Origin: Microbacterium sp. zg-B96
GTDB lineage: Bacteria > Actinomycetota > Actinomycetes > Actinomycetales > Microbacteriaceae
DNA: 64,000 nt
Assembly: GCF_030246865.1 (NCBI RefSeq)
Contig: NZ_CP126738.1
Coordinates: 496,001 to 560,000 of the forward strand
Reading direction: 5' to 3'
In this document: positions 7,481 to 16,636 of the stretch, piece by piece
Position numbering within the stretch: position 1 is the stretch's first letter
Layout: the number at the start of each line of letters is the position of its first letter
Notes under the pieces: model-generated
Seen by the model: only the letters and a program-made list of their open reading frames with translations
Told to the model about the DNA's origin: nothing
Database searches by the model: none
Translations under genes and position numbers: made by a program

Positions 7481-8383
7481 GTGCGCATCCGTCTTGACAT
7501 CGCCTACGACGGCACGCATTTCCGCGGCTGGGCGCGGCAGCCGGGGCTGCGCAGCGTGCAGGCCACGATCGAAGACGCCATCGCCCGGATCCTCGGCGGT
7601 GTGCCCCGGCTCGTCGTAGCGGGGCGGACGGATGCCGGCGTGCACGCGACCGGCCAGGTGGCCCACCTCGATCTGACCGACGCGCAGGTCGCGCGGCTGC
7701 GGGCACGGCGGGCCCGCCGTGCCGAGCGCGAGGGTGGCACGCAGGCGGATGCCGCCGACGGTGCGCCGCCGCCGGATGACGACGCCGAGCGTGTCGCCGC
7801 ACTGGCGAGTCGGATCGCCGGGGTGCTGGGCCAGTACCCCGATGTGTACGTTCGGCGCACCAGCGTGGCGCCAGAGGGCTTTGACGCCCGGTTCTCGGCC
7901 ACGAGTCGCCGCTATGAGTACCGCATCGCGGATGCGGTGACCGGATACGACCCGATGCAGCGGCACCGCACCACCACGGTGCGCACCCGCCTCGACGTGC
8001 CGGCGATGGATGCCGCCGCCCGCTCGCTCATCGGCCTGCACGACTTCGCGGCGTACTGCAAGCCCCGGGACGGAGCCACGACCATCCGCACGCTCCTCGA
8101 GTTCGACTGGCGCCGTGACGCTACGGCCGACGTCGTGGCGAACGTGCGGGCCGACGCCTTCTGCCACAGCATGGTGCGGGCGCTCGTCGGAGCCTGTGTC
8201 GGCGTGGGGGAGGGGCGCCTGGATCCGCGGGATGTGGTGGCGCTGCGCGATGGGGCCACGCGCACGAGCGAGTTCAAGGTGTTCGCGGCCCGGGGGCTCA
8301 CCCTCACCGAGGTGGGCTACCCCGCCGACGAGCTGCTGGCCGTGCGCGCCGAGCAGACGCGCCGGCGTCGGGTCGTCGAGTAG
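7481..8383 (+). CDS. truA: tRNA pseudouridine(38-40) synthase
   Basis: The 300-residue product starts with GTG (MRIRLDIAYDGTHFRGWARQ). The catalytic aspartate is Asp51 in GRTDAGVHA, and the C-terminal half has FCHSMVRALVGA, typical of TruA. It converts uridines 38-40 of the anticodon arm to pseudouridine. About 30 residues of low-complexity, Arg/Ala/Asp-rich insert occur around 75-105. truA normally follows rplQ in actinobacteria; here two genes and a remnant separate them. Confidence 0.95.
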   Translation: MRIRLDIAYDGTHFRGWARQPGLRSVQATIEDAIARILGGVPRLVVAGRTDAGVHATGQVAHLDLTDAQVARLRARRARRAEREGGTQADAADGAPPPDDDAERVAALASRIAGVLGQYPDVYVRRTSVAPEGFDARFSATSRRYEYRIADAVTGYDPMQRHRTTTVRTRLDVPAMDAAARSLIGLHDFAAYCKPRDGATTIRTLLEFDWRRDATADVVANVRADAFCHSMVRALVGACVGVGEGRLDPRDVVALRDGATRTSEFKVFAARGLTLTEVGYPADELLAVRAEQTRRRRVVE

Positions 8384-8470
8384 CGGCATCCGGCCCTGGC
8401 TTACCCGTTCAGCGGACGCATGCGCAACCTTCACCGGGGCACCAGGTGCCGGGCATAATCTGGTGACACC

Positions 8471-9166
8471 ATGAGGGTGATCTCGTACAACTTACGCAAG
8501 CACCGGGCTGCCGGTGAACTGACCGATCTGGTCGAGAAGCACGGCGCCGACGTGCTGTGCCTGCAAGAGGCCGTCACGGCCGGCATCCCCGACCACATCG
8601 GTGGACTGAAATTGGCTGATGCCACCCACCGCAATCGCCTCGGCCTGGCGGTGTATTACCGCGCCAACACATACCGCGCTGTCGAGGCGCGGTCGATGTC
8701 GCTGAAGAAGTCGCTGCACGACCGGGTGCTCAAGCCCGCCGAGGAGCGGATGCTGGGCGTGCGTCTGCGGGACATCGACAACAACCGCGAGGTCATCGTC
8801 GCGTCGTTCCACGCCGCCCCGCTCACCGCGCTCAACTCGCTGCGCCGGCACCAGATCAAGACGGCGCTCACTGAGCTGGCCGATCTGGGCGAGGGGCTGC
8901 CGATCCTGATGGTCGGCGACTACAACTATCCGGTGTTCAAGGAAAGCCTCGGCCAGAAGGTGCGCGAGCAGGGGTATGAACTGACGCTGAGCGATGTGCG
9001 CACCTACACGCGCTACAAGTTCTTCCGCGGTCACTACGACTTCGCGACGTCGGTGGGATTCGACATCGAGCGGGTCAAGACGCTTCCGCAGGGTCTCAGC
9101 GACCATCTGCCGATCCTCGTGACCGCCGAGCCGTCCATGGTGCGTGCCCCGGAGGGCGCGGCGTGA
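8471..9166 (+). CDS. Endonuclease/exonuclease/phosphatase family protein
   Basis: A 231-residue EEP-fold protein with the family's metal-binding and catalytic blocks in order: ISYNLRKHRA near the N-terminus, DVLCLQEA with the metal-binding Glu (about residue 33), GDYNYP (about 155) and SDHLPILV near the C-terminus. EEP proteins hydrolyse phosphodiester or phosphomonoester bonds in DNA, inositol phosphates or lipids; the substrate is not evident. There is no signal peptide, so it is probably cytoplasmic. A shared terminator separates it from the convergent LPXTG gene. Confidence 0.85.
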   Translation: MRVISYNLRKHRAAGELTDLVEKHGADVLCLQEAVTAGIPDHIGGLKLADATHRNRLGLAVYYRANTYRAVEARSMSLKKSLHDRVLKPAEERMLGVRLRDIDNNREVIVASFHAAPLTALNSLRRHQIKTALTELADLGEGLPILMVGDYNYPVFKESLGQKVREQGYELTLSDVRTYTRYKFFRGHYDFATSVGFDIERVKTLPQGLSDHLPILVTAEPSMVRAPEGAA

Positions 9167-9387
9167 CGCATGGTGTGACACCGAGCAGCGTCACCCCGCG
9201 CCCTTGGCAGCTGCAGCCGGCCGGACCCCCCACCTTCGCGGCCGGCTGACAGCTTCCCCCTGTGTAGCGATCCCCACGTCGCCACTTGGTCATTGAACCG
9301 GGCGGCCTCAGACGCTTGCGCTTCTTGCGCCAAAGTTGCGTCAGAAATATGGCTGCGGCGCTCCAAGCTCAACGCCCCCGCAGACGC

Positions 9388-9421
9388 AAGAACGCCCCGG
9401 ACCGAGGCCCGGGGCGTTCTT
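9388..9421. terminator. Bidirectional intrinsic terminator
   Basis: A 13-bp perfect stem AAGAACGCCCCGG / CCGGGGCGTTCTT with an 8-nt loop. A T-rich tract (TTGTTCGTTTG) follows on the plus strand and TTGCG on the minus strand. It lies between the plus-strand EEP gene and the minus-strand LPXTG gene. The rest of 9167-9438 shows no gene. Confidence 0.85.
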
Positions 9422-9438
9422 GTTCGTTTGTGCGAAGG

Positions 9439-10005
9439 TCAGGCAGTCGCCTGCGCACGGTGACGACGCACCGTGCCTGCAACGGCCAGGCCGCCACCGG
9501 CGAGCAGGAGCGCGCCGCCGCCGACCCAGAGGCCGAGGAGGGCGCTGTTGTCGCCACCCGTGATGGGGAGCGTGTCGCCGCCCGCAGTCACCGCGGTGAC
9601 CGTGACCGCGGCCGTGACGGTGGCACCGCTCGCGTCCACGCCGGACGCGCGCACCGTGTACTGGCCGATCGCGTTGCTGGGGAGGCGGATGTCGGCGCTG
9701 AGCGAGCCGTCGGCTGCGGCATCGACCGTGCCGAGCGTCGCGGTCTCGACGGCGAACTTGACGAATGCGAGCGAGGCGCCGCTGGCGTTCTCACCCGTCA
9801 GCGAGATGACCACGTCGGAGCCGGGAGCGAAGGTGTCGTCGGCGACCTCAAGCTCAACCACGCCGCCGGGGGCGACAGTGGCGTCTTCGACGGTGACGTC
9901 GGCCGGGGGCACGACGTATGCGGCGTGCGCGGCGGTGGGGATGGCGAGGGCGAATGCGCCAGCGAGCAGAGTCGCTGCCGTGGCCGCCTTAAGTGTCTTA
10001 TTCAT
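9439..10005 (-). CDS. LPXTG-anchored surface protein, paralog A
   Basis: A 188-residue exported protein: signal peptide (MNKTLKAATAATLLAGAF... ending AAHA at about residue 28), a short beta-rich domain, then the sortase motif LPITG at residue 146, a hydrophobic helix and the basic tail RRHRAQ. It should be linked to the cell wall by a sortase, none of which is encoded here. The core shares ISLTGENASGASLAFVKFAVET with ITITGENGAGATFGAAFVKFAIST of the gene at 11425, so the two are paralogs flanking one response regulator. The function is unknown; small structural or adhesive roles are possible. Confidence 0.85.
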   Translation of the reverse strand: MNKTLKAATAATLLAGAFALAIPTAAHAAYVVPPADVTVEDATVAPGGVVELEVADDTFAPGSDVVISLTGENASGASLAFVKFAVETATLGTVDAAADGSLSADIRLPSNAIGQYTVRASGVDASGATVTAAVTVTAVTAGGDTLPITGGDNSALLGLWVGGGALLLAGGGLAVAGTVRRHRAQATA

Positions 10006-10421
10006 GGCTTCAGTGCTTTCGGTCAGGGGGTCTGTGCTTGCTGGGGCTCCCTGACAACTCTGAATTGCATGCGGTAAGAGTCAGGAAGGAGACTTCTTTA
10101 GTCAGTATTGGGGTAAAACCGGTGTCGGCGCAAATTCGGGTGGTTTCATTTGTGTTAAGAGTGCACGAAGGCACCCGTTTCAGAGGCTCCCGGCACCGCC
10201 GCATTCGCTGAGTGACGGCGACCGCAAGAAACCCCCAAGGAACCGCTAAGGGCGCGAAAATACGCGGTTTTCGGGTTCTTCCGACCCTAGTATTCAAGAG
10301 TCATCACGCGGAGAACCCGAGTTCTGACGTCCGTGTCTGGGGAGACATGGGTGCCCGGACTTTCCGCGAGGTGACCGCCGCGACGTCGGGAACAGGAAGT
10401 GCGCGTGGCGGCGACGCGCCG
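10006..10421. other. Intergenic region upstream of LPXTG paralog A
   Basis: This 416-bp stretch lies between the minus-strand LPXTG gene and the response regulator gene. It is AT-richer than its surroundings and contains a possible hairpin (CGAAAA pairing with TTTTCG around 10255-10272). No convincing gene was seen. It probably holds the promoter and leader of the LPXTG gene. Confidence 0.5.
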
Positions 10422-11282
10422 CTAGTCCGCTGAGTCCGATGTCATGCGGTAGCCGACGCCGCGTACCGTCTCGATGTATCGGGGGGGGGCGGCGCTGTCG
10501 CCGAGTTTGCGGCGCAGGTTTGTCATGTGTGCCTCAATGGCGCGCTTGTCCGCTTCGCCGACGTAGTAGTTCGTCACGTACGAGTCCGCGCGCACCACAA
10601 GGGTGAGATCTGCTTTGCTGCGCACCCGGCGCTTGGACTCCATAAGCGTGGAGAGCAGGTCGAACTCGGTGCGGGTGAGCTCCAATTCCTGCCCGGCCGC
10701 GATGACGATGCGGCTGTCGGGATCGAGTTCGAGATCGCGGTGTGCGAGAGCGCCGGCACCCAGCCGGCCGTGAGGGTGCGGCTGCAGGGGCGCCGGCTCG
10801 GGGGGATGAAGCGCCGGGAGGACCGTCGTAGCCGACTGGGCGCCGGTGAAAGTCAGGGCCGCCTGGTGCTGCTGGGCGACGTTCGCGGTGTCCCCGCCGA
10901 TACGCGGGCGACGCAGCAGCGCGTCGATGCGGGCGCGCAGCTCGCGCGGGCGGAAGGGCTTGTAGATGTACTCGTCGGCACCGGCGCCGAACCCGAGCAG
11001 CACATCGGCCTCTTCTTCGAGCCCGGTGAGCATGATGATGTAGGTGTCGCTCTGGGCGCGGATGCGGCGGGCGGCTTCGAATCCGTCGATTCCTGGCATG
11101 TTGACATCGAGTGTCGTGATCAGCGGCTGGTAGGCCAGTACCGCCTCTACGCCATCCACGCCGTTGTCGACCGAGACGGTCTCAAAGCCCATGGCTCCCA
11201 GGACTTCCACCAGGAGATGCCGGATATCCGGGTCGTCTTCGACGATCACCGCGGTTTTCGGTGGCGCGGTGGAATCAGTCAT
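10422..11282 (-). CDS. OmpR-family response regulator, copy 1
   Basis: A 286-residue regulator. The receiver domain (10-125) has the acidic pocket Glu15-Asp16-Asp17, phospho-acceptor Asp59 (TTLDVNMPG), Thr86 and Lys108 (YKPFRPREL). After a Pro/Ala/Gln-rich linker, a winged-helix domain (about 190-286) contains LTRTEFDLL and the recognition helix AIEAHMTNLRRKLGD. The ATG at 11282 was preferred since the upstream extension is low-complexity. It is about as similar to the regulator at 16637 as close paralogs are. The coding strand carries a run of nine C (10481-10489) just after the recognition helix. No kinase gene is adjacent. Confidence 0.9.
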   Translation of the reverse strand: MTDSTAPPKTAVIVEDDPDIRHLLVEVLGAMGFETVSVDNGVDGVEAVLAYQPLITTLDVNMPGIDGFEAARRIRAQSDTYIIMLTGLEEEADVLLGFGAGADEYIYKPFRPRELRARIDALLRRPRIGGDTANVAQQHQAALTFTGAQSATTVLPALHPPEPAPLQPHPHGRLGAGALAHRDLELDPDSRIVIAAGQELELTRTEFDLLSTLMESKRRVRSKADLTLVVRADSYVTNYYVGEADKRAIEAHMTNLRRKLGDSAAPPRYIETVRGVGYRMTSDSAD

Positions 11283-11424
11283 ATTGCACAACCTCGGGGG
11301 GACGGGGTGATCTTTTTCCTCATGGTACACACGACGGGGCGGTGTGTCTGTGCACGCCTCAAAAGGGCTACACCGCGGCCTACGCCGCCGGTGAACGGTG
11401 GGATGCGCGGGTGCGTGCCGAGGA

Positions 11425-11979
11425 TCAGTGCTGAGCGCGCGCGCGTCGCGCGGCCGCTGCTGCGGCGATCGCCGTGCCACCCAGCAGCAGGGCGCCGCCG
11501 CCCAGCCACAGACCCATCATGCCGCTGCCGTCGCCGCCGGTCACCGGCAGACCGCCGCCTGAGGCTGCGATCGTGGTGCTGCCGGCGCCGCCGGCCGAGG
11601 TCGCCGAGATCGCCGCGATGTTGTACACGCCGCTGGCATCTGCCGGCAACGTGATCTCAACGGGCTCAAGTGAGCCGGTCGCGGTGGAGGTGCGCGTGGT
11701 ACTGCCGGTGGAGATGGCGAATTTCACGAATGCGGCGCCGAAAGTGGCACCCGCGCCGTTCTCGCCGGTGATCGTGATGGTGACCGTCTCGTTGGCGCTG
11801 AACGTGCTGGCGTTGCAGGCGAAGTCGAAAGGCTCACCCGCGACCATGGTTGCGGATGAGACCGCGCACGAGTCGGACGGCGGGTAGATGGTGGAGGCGT
11901 TGGCCGCTGCAGGAAGGGCCAGCATCGAGGCTGCTGCGATCGCCGTTATGGCGAGGGCCCGGGTCACTCGACGCGTCAT
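11425..11979 (-). CDS. LPXTG-anchored surface protein, paralog B
   Basis: A 184-residue exported protein with a signal peptide ending ANAS at about residue 29, a beta-rich domain with two cysteines (CAVSSATMVAGEPFDFAC) that could form a disulfide, the sortase motif LPVTG at residue 144, a hydrophobic segment and basic tail RRARAQH. It has the same layout and a matching core motif as the gene at 9439. It lies upstream of response regulator copy 1, in the same direction, with 142 bp between them. Confidence 0.85.
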   Translation of the reverse strand: MTRRVTRALAITAIAAASMLALPAAANASTIYPPSDSCAVSSATMVAGEPFDFACNASTFSANETVTITITGENGAGATFGAAFVKFAISTGSTTRTSTATGSLEPVEITLPADASGVYNIAAISATSAGGAGSTTIAASGGGLPVTGGDGSGMMGLWLGGGALLLGGTAIAAAAAARRARAQH

Positions 11980-12030
11980 GAGTCTCTTTCGATAAAGGCG
12001 TGAAAAACCGCCGCTTTCCGACTCTATGGG

Positions 12031-13821
12031 CTAAAGGCAGTCCGAGACAATTTCGGTCGGCGCGTCCGCCGCGATCGTCGGCGTCACTTCGGCGATGATC
12101 GTGGCGGCGGCGGGCCCCGGCGTGCGTACCGAGACGGTCACCGTCACGCTTTCACCGGGCGCGAGGTCGGCGCCGAACGACAGCACCTGCCGATCGTCGT
12201 GAAATCCGCCGCCGAACCCCTTGTCGATCGACAAGTCCGCTTCGGTCAGCTCGTAGCCCTGCGGAAGATAGAGGTACGTGACGGTGCGGGACACTCCCGC
12301 CGGTATGCCGAAAGCGCCGCCCCCGGTGATGTATTCGGGCAGCGACGTCGCGGCATCCGCCGGCGCGGTGTTGGTGAGGGTGAGGGTGAGGCTCGCCTCC
12401 CCGGTGGCCCGACCCTCGTCATCGAGCGCGCACGTGCTCCACGCCAGTTGCGTGTCAGCACGCATGTAGTAATCCATCTTCGAGCCGGTGCCGTCGTTGA
12501 GGTACACCCCGAACCGTCCCGCCTCGGCGTCGGTCGCGGGCAGACCCCCGGCGAGGGTGGTGCCGGCGAGCACTTCCTGCTCGCCCTCGATGGCGCTCCA
12601 CAGCAGCAGGCGGCGCTCCTGGCCGGCGCGGGCGAGCGAGGCGACCATCGCGGCGGGGTCCGCCGCGCCGCCGGCGAGCCGGTCGAACACCGCGGCCGCC
12701 GCGGCGGCGAAGAACGCGTCCTGGTCTCGGGGGCGCTCATAGCGCTGGTACACCTCGTTGAGCAGCAGCTGCACGGCGTTGTCGGCGGTGAGCTCATCGC
12801 CGGTAGGCAGCGTCACGGGGCCGGTGGCTTCCAGCAAGTACGACAGCGCGACGGGATCCATCGCGATGACGCCGTCGACCTGCTGACCGGTCTCGCGCAG
12901 CCACATCTCGCGGGCCAGCGCGGCCGAGACGGCGAAGTCGGGCACCTGGGTGACGTTCTGCATCCACCGCCCGGGGCGCGGGCCGTAGAGCGAGAGCAGC
13001 TCGTCGGACAGTGGCAGCACGGCGTCGTCGTAGCGGGGGAACGCGGCACCCGAATTCTGCGCGCTCAGCTGCAGCGTGCCGTCCGCGGTGTGGACGACCG
13101 CCATCGCGCCGACGATGCCCCCGAGCGAGCGCCACTCGGCGTTGTTCTGGAACACGATGAGGTAGTCGCGCTCGCCGTCGGCGCCGAGCATGCCCGGCAA
13201 CAGCGTGCTCGCGCGGGCGAGCGCGTCGGTGGCGGTGGCTCCGGTGCGCAGCAGGTCGGACACCTGGGCGACTGCGTCCCGCACCGGTGCGAGCAGGGGC
13301 GCCCGATCGATGGCGGCGACGGATGCCGCGGCGGCGGCCACGTCGTCGGCTCCCGCCCGTGCCGGCTCGGCGATGGCCTGGAACACCGTCGTGTCGATGC
13401 GCCCGCTCGCCGGCCGCAGCGCGTCGATGGAGAATGACGAGGCGACCTCGGCGAGCGGGGGGAGGGCGGTTCCGGCGACCTCGTCGGCCGCCGCTGCGAT
13501 GGTCGACACCGCGGCCAGCTGCGGCCCGATCCAGGGCAGGCCTTCGGCGGCACGCCACACCGGGTCGGAGGTGAGCCGGTGTGCGGCGGACGTCTCGCCG
13601 GAGAGGGCGTTGATGAGCCCCGCGGCTTGCGCCGGATCGCTGAGGCTGTCGATCGCCTCGCCCATGGTGGCCTGAGCGGTGCGTAGGTGCTGGTAGGCCG
13701 ATGCCGCCCGCACGCCGATCCACGCGCCGGCCACGATGGCTGCCACCAGTAGGGCCCCCAGGACACTTGCGAACACGATTCCCGCGATGCGCACGGGTCG
13801 GGGGAGAACGGCAGCGGTCAC
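12031..13821 (-). CDS. DUF4012 domain-containing membrane-anchored protein
   Basis: A 596-residue protein with one N-terminal membrane segment (about residues 10-35) and a large extracellular part. Recognisable DUF4012 features include LPWIGPQLAAVSTIA near residue 95 and the block NNAEWRSLGGIVGAMAVV (about 225-245), followed by a conserved AALAREMWLRETGQQVDGVIAMDP. DUF4012 proteins commonly sit in or beside exopolysaccharide loci of actinobacteria, but their biochemistry is unknown. The gene starts with GTG and is 4 bp downstream of the GGDEF-like gene, so it probably belongs to the HK-GGDEF-DUF4012 operon. Confidence 0.8.
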   Translation of the reverse strand: MTAAVLPRPVRIAGIVFASVLGALLVAAIVAGAWIGVRAASAYQHLRTAQATMGEAIDSLSDPAQAAGLINALSGETSAAHRLTSDPVWRAAEGLPWIGPQLAAVSTIAAAADEVAGTALPPLAEVASSFSIDALRPASGRIDTTVFQAIAEPARAGADDVAAAAASVAAIDRAPLLAPVRDAVAQVSDLLRTGATATDALARASTLLPGMLGADGERDYLIVFQNNAEWRSLGGIVGAMAVVHTADGTLQLSAQNSGAAFPRYDDAVLPLSDELLSLYGPRPGRWMQNVTQVPDFAVSAALAREMWLRETGQQVDGVIAMDPVALSYLLEATGPVTLPTGDELTADNAVQLLLNEVYQRYERPRDQDAFFAAAAAAVFDRLAGGAADPAAMVASLARAGQERRLLLWSAIEGEQEVLAGTTLAGGLPATDAEAGRFGVYLNDGTGSKMDYYMRADTQLAWSTCALDDEGRATGEASLTLTLTNTAPADAATSLPEYITGGGAFGIPAGVSRTVTYLYLPQGYELTEADLSIDKGFGGGFHDDRQVLSFGADLAPGESVTVTVSVRTPGPAAATIIAEVTPTIAADAPTEIVSDCL

Positions 13822-13825
13822 GCGA

Positions 13826-14959
13826 TCAGCCTACGGGGAGCGTCACGCGCTCCCAGCGGTCGCCGCCGCTGCGGTGCGCCTGGGCGCTGGCTGCGCGGGC
13901 GGCGGCGAGCAGTTCGTCGAGGTCGTAGCCGACGGTGTCGACGCTGGCCCAGCCGATGCTCGCCGAGACGCGTGTTGCAATCGGCCGCGCGGGGTCCGCG
14001 GTGGCCACCCTGTCCAGCAGCCGGGCCAGCAGTTGGCGCACCGCGCCCTCGGGGCGCGGCAGCAGCACGACGATCCCGCTGTCACCCTGCAACTCGATGT
14101 CGGCATCGGGCGGCAGCACCGAGGTGACATCGCGCGCGAAGCGGTCGGCGATGCGGGAGAAGTCCGCAGCGCTGAACGCCTCACGCAGGTCCTCCGGGTC
14201 GTCCAGCCGAATGTCCAGCAGGCACCACCACGGGTCGCCCGCCGCCTCAGCACGCCGCAGCCGGTCTTCGGCGACGGCGCGGAAGGGGGTCTTCGTCAGC
14301 GTGACGTGCGGGGTCGATGCGCCCTCGCGAGACAGCAGCAGCAGGGTGATCATGGCGGCCGTGCCGTAGACGATCGAGGCCATCGAGTTGAGGTCGCGGA
14401 TGAGCGACAGAGCGTCGCCCGCACCGGCGCCGCCGGTGGGGAAGCCGCGCATGAGGCCGTCGGCGACACTCAGCACGCTGAAGATGATGAAACCGGCTGA
14501 CGCCACCGCCAGCGGCAGGGTCTCATGCCGCATCCGCGCCCCGATGCGCACCAGTTCGGCGAGGGTGAGGGCGGCAAAGACGCCGGCGACGACGAAAGCC
14601 GCCCGGAAGATGATCGAGAACGCATCGAGCTCTGCGGTCAGCGGCAGCACGATCGTGCACGTGAGGGTGAACACCACGGCGATCCATGTGTAGGAGCGCG
14701 CGCCGCGTCGCACCCGCAGCCCCACCCAGATGAACACCGTCGCGCCGAGCATGGCGGCGGCGCACGCGGCACGCAGCGAGACGGAGCCCATGGCGTCCGC
14801 GGCGACCCACCCGTACGACGTGATCATCGCCAGCGTGAACGCGAACGTCCAGATGCCCGTCGCGCGGCTGGGCCGGTAGAAGAACGCCAGCCCGACCATC
14901 ACCGCGGTGTTGACCGTCGACAGCGTCACGAGCACGACGCCCACACCGGAGTTGATCAT
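13826..14959 (-). CDS. Membrane protein with degenerate GGDEF-like domain
   Basis: A 377-residue protein: six to eight predicted membrane helices in residues 5-225, then a cytoplasmic domain (about 235-370) shaped like a GGDEF domain. It has FRAVAEDRLRRAEAAGDPW, LLDIRLDD, a position equivalent to the active-site loop reading ELQGDSGIVVLLP instead of RxGGDEFxVLLP, and VSASIGWAS. The GGDEF signature is therefore lost (QGDSG), so diguanylate cyclase activity is unlikely; a ligand-binding or scaffolding role is more plausible. Its start overlaps the kinase stop by 4 bp (ATGA), implying translational coupling. Confidence 0.65.
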   Translation of the reverse strand: MINSGVGVVLVTLSTVNTAVMVGLAFFYRPSRATGIWTFAFTLAMITSYGWVAADAMGSVSLRAACAAAMLGATVFIWVGLRVRRGARSYTWIAVVFTLTCTIVLPLTAELDAFSIIFRAAFVVAGVFAALTLAELVRIGARMRHETLPLAVASAGFIIFSVLSVADGLMRGFPTGGAGAGDALSLIRDLNSMASIVYGTAAMITLLLLSREGASTPHVTLTKTPFRAVAEDRLRRAEAAGDPWWCLLDIRLDDPEDLREAFSAADFSRIADRFARDVTSVLPPDADIELQGDSGIVVLLPRPEGAVRQLLARLLDRVATADPARPIATRVSASIGWASVDTVGYDLDELLAAARAASAQAHRSGGDRWERVTLPVG

Positions 14960-16611
14960 GCTGGCGCTCCATCTTGCTCGTGCGCGGCAAGGTGCACCAC
15001 AACGGTGGTGCCGCGCCCGAGCGCGCTCGTGAACGACAGTTGCCCGCCGTGCTGCTGCACGATCTCGCGGGTGATCACCATGCCCAGTCCGGTGCCCGGC
15101 ATGCCGCTGTCGCGCGCGGTCTGGCCGCGGAAGTACGGCTCGAACACGCGGTCCACGTCCGTCGTGCTCATGCCGATGCCGGTGTCGGTCACCGCCAGGC
15201 GGACCTCGCCGTCGACGAGGCGGGCATCCACGCGGATCGTCCCACCCCGCGGGGTGTACTTCACGGCGTTGCCGATGATGTTGTCCACCGCCTGGCGCAG
15301 GCGAAAGGCATCGCCGGTGACGAACAGGTCGCGCTCGAGTGCGGCTTCCACGGTGAGCTGCTCGGTCTGTGCCGCAGGGCCGAACGCATCGACGGATGCC
15401 GCGACGACGCGGCCCAGGTCGACGACCCGTGCCGCCGGCGGGGCGGGCTTGTTCTTCTCCAGGACGGAGGCGATCAACCGTTGCATCCGCTGACCGGCGT
15501 TCTCGACCACCGCCAGCTTCTCCTGCACGTCGCGGGGCAGATCGTCACGGTCCAGCAGCAGATCGACGTGCCCGACGATGGAGGTGAGCGGATTGCGCAG
15601 TTCGTGGGACACGACGCTCGTGAGCGTCTTCTTCTCCTGCTCCGCGTTGACCGCCGCGGTCACGTCGCGAATGGTCAGCAGCGTGACCTCGGGCTCGTCC
15701 GAGGTGGATGCCACGACGCTGGTGGAGACGTCGAGCGCGTGCCACTGCCCGGACGTGTCGTACAGCCAGATGCGCTGATCGGCGAAGATCTCGCCTCGGG
15801 CCGCGCGGGCGATCATCGTGTCGTGCGGCGGCAGCGGCTCGCCGCGGTAGCCGTCGTATTCGACGGCGGCCGGCGGGTGGGCGTGGGAGGCGTCGCTGAT
15901 CGAATAGAGGCGCTGATAGGCATCGTTCGCGCCTCGGACGATGCCACGCCCGTCGACGCGGGCCAGTGCGGTGTCGACGGAGTTGAACAGCACCAGAGCC
16001 CGCTTCTCCTGCGCCTCGACGCGGCGGAGGGTGCGTTCCAGCTGCGCGAACTGACGCTCGAGCAGACGACTGAAGGCGCGCGTGCGGCGGGAACCGATGG
16101 TGATGGTCACCCCGATGAACACCAGCGCCAGCAGCACCACCAGCAGCTGCACGGTCTGCTCGGAGGTGAGCGAGGTAAGGAGCATGTCGGTGACGAGGAT
16201 CGCCGCGATCGCGCACAGCGCGGCGACCAGCCACGGCAGCGAGTAATAGGTCGAGACCCACGCGATCGGGAACACCCAGAGAATCGCGAGCAGACCGTCG
16301 CTGGCCGAGGCCATGAGCCCGATGGCCATGATGTCCAGGCCGGGGATCAGTGCGACGGTGCGGTGCGAGAACCGGTCCCACGGCACCACCAGGGTGAGCG
16401 CACTGACGAGCAGGAGCAGCAGCACGCCGAGGATGAACACCGGATGGGCGAACGTCTGCGGCGTGAGCAGCACGATGACCGCGGCGATCGCCGCGACGGC
16501 GACGGCGAGCACCAGTTGCCACTGCCAGATGGATCGGGTGCGGGGGTCGCTCCACCGAGTGGATACGCCGTCGTTGCGCGGCGGTACCTCGGGGGTCGGG
16601 GGGTCCGCCAT
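14956..16611 (-). CDS. Membrane sensor histidine kinase with PAS domain
   Basis: A 551-residue kinase. Residues 30-175 form about five to six membrane helices; a coiled coil (175-205) leads to a PAS domain (205-320). The dimerisation/phosphoacceptor domain carries His336 in VVSHELRNPLTS. The ATPase domain has the N box (DNIIGNAVKYTPRGG), DTGIGMS and GTGLGMVITREIV. ATG at 16611 was chosen over an upstream start lying in the neighbouring regulator gene. It is only 25 bp downstream of response regulator copy 2, its likely partner, and coupled to the GGDEF-like gene. Confidence 0.9.
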   Translation of the reverse strand: MADPPTPEVPPRNDGVSTRWSDPRTRSIWQWQLVLAVAVAAIAAVIVLLTPQTFAHPVFILGVLLLLLVSALTLVVPWDRFSHRTVALIPGLDIMAIGLMASASDGLLAILWVFPIAWVSTYYSLPWLVAALCAIAAILVTDMLLTSLTSEQTVQLLVVLLALVFIGVTITIGSRRTRAFSRLLERQFAQLERTLRRVEAQEKRALVLFNSVDTALARVDGRGIVRGANDAYQRLYSISDASHAHPPAAVEYDGYRGEPLPPHDTMIARAARGEIFADQRIWLYDTSGQWHALDVSTSVVASTSDEPEVTLLTIRDVTAAVNAEQEKKTLTSVVSHELRNPLTSIVGHVDLLLDRDDLPRDVQEKLAVVENAGQRMQRLIASVLEKNKPAPPAARVVDLGRVVAASVDAFGPAAQTEQLTVEAALERDLFVTGDAFRLRQAVDNIIGNAVKYTPRGGTIRVDARLVDGEVRLAVTDTGIGMSTTDVDRVFEPYFRGQTARDSGMPGTGLGMVITREIVQQHGGQLSFTSALGRGTTVVVHLAAHEQDGAPA

Positions 16612-16636
16612 GGGGTCAGTGTATCCAGATGGGCGA

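Noticed and set aside
6138..7802. Single 554-codon minus-strand gene
   Set aside because: Only the last 80-100 codons look like protein (SGNH remnant); the rest is antisense to the stress-protein and truA genes.
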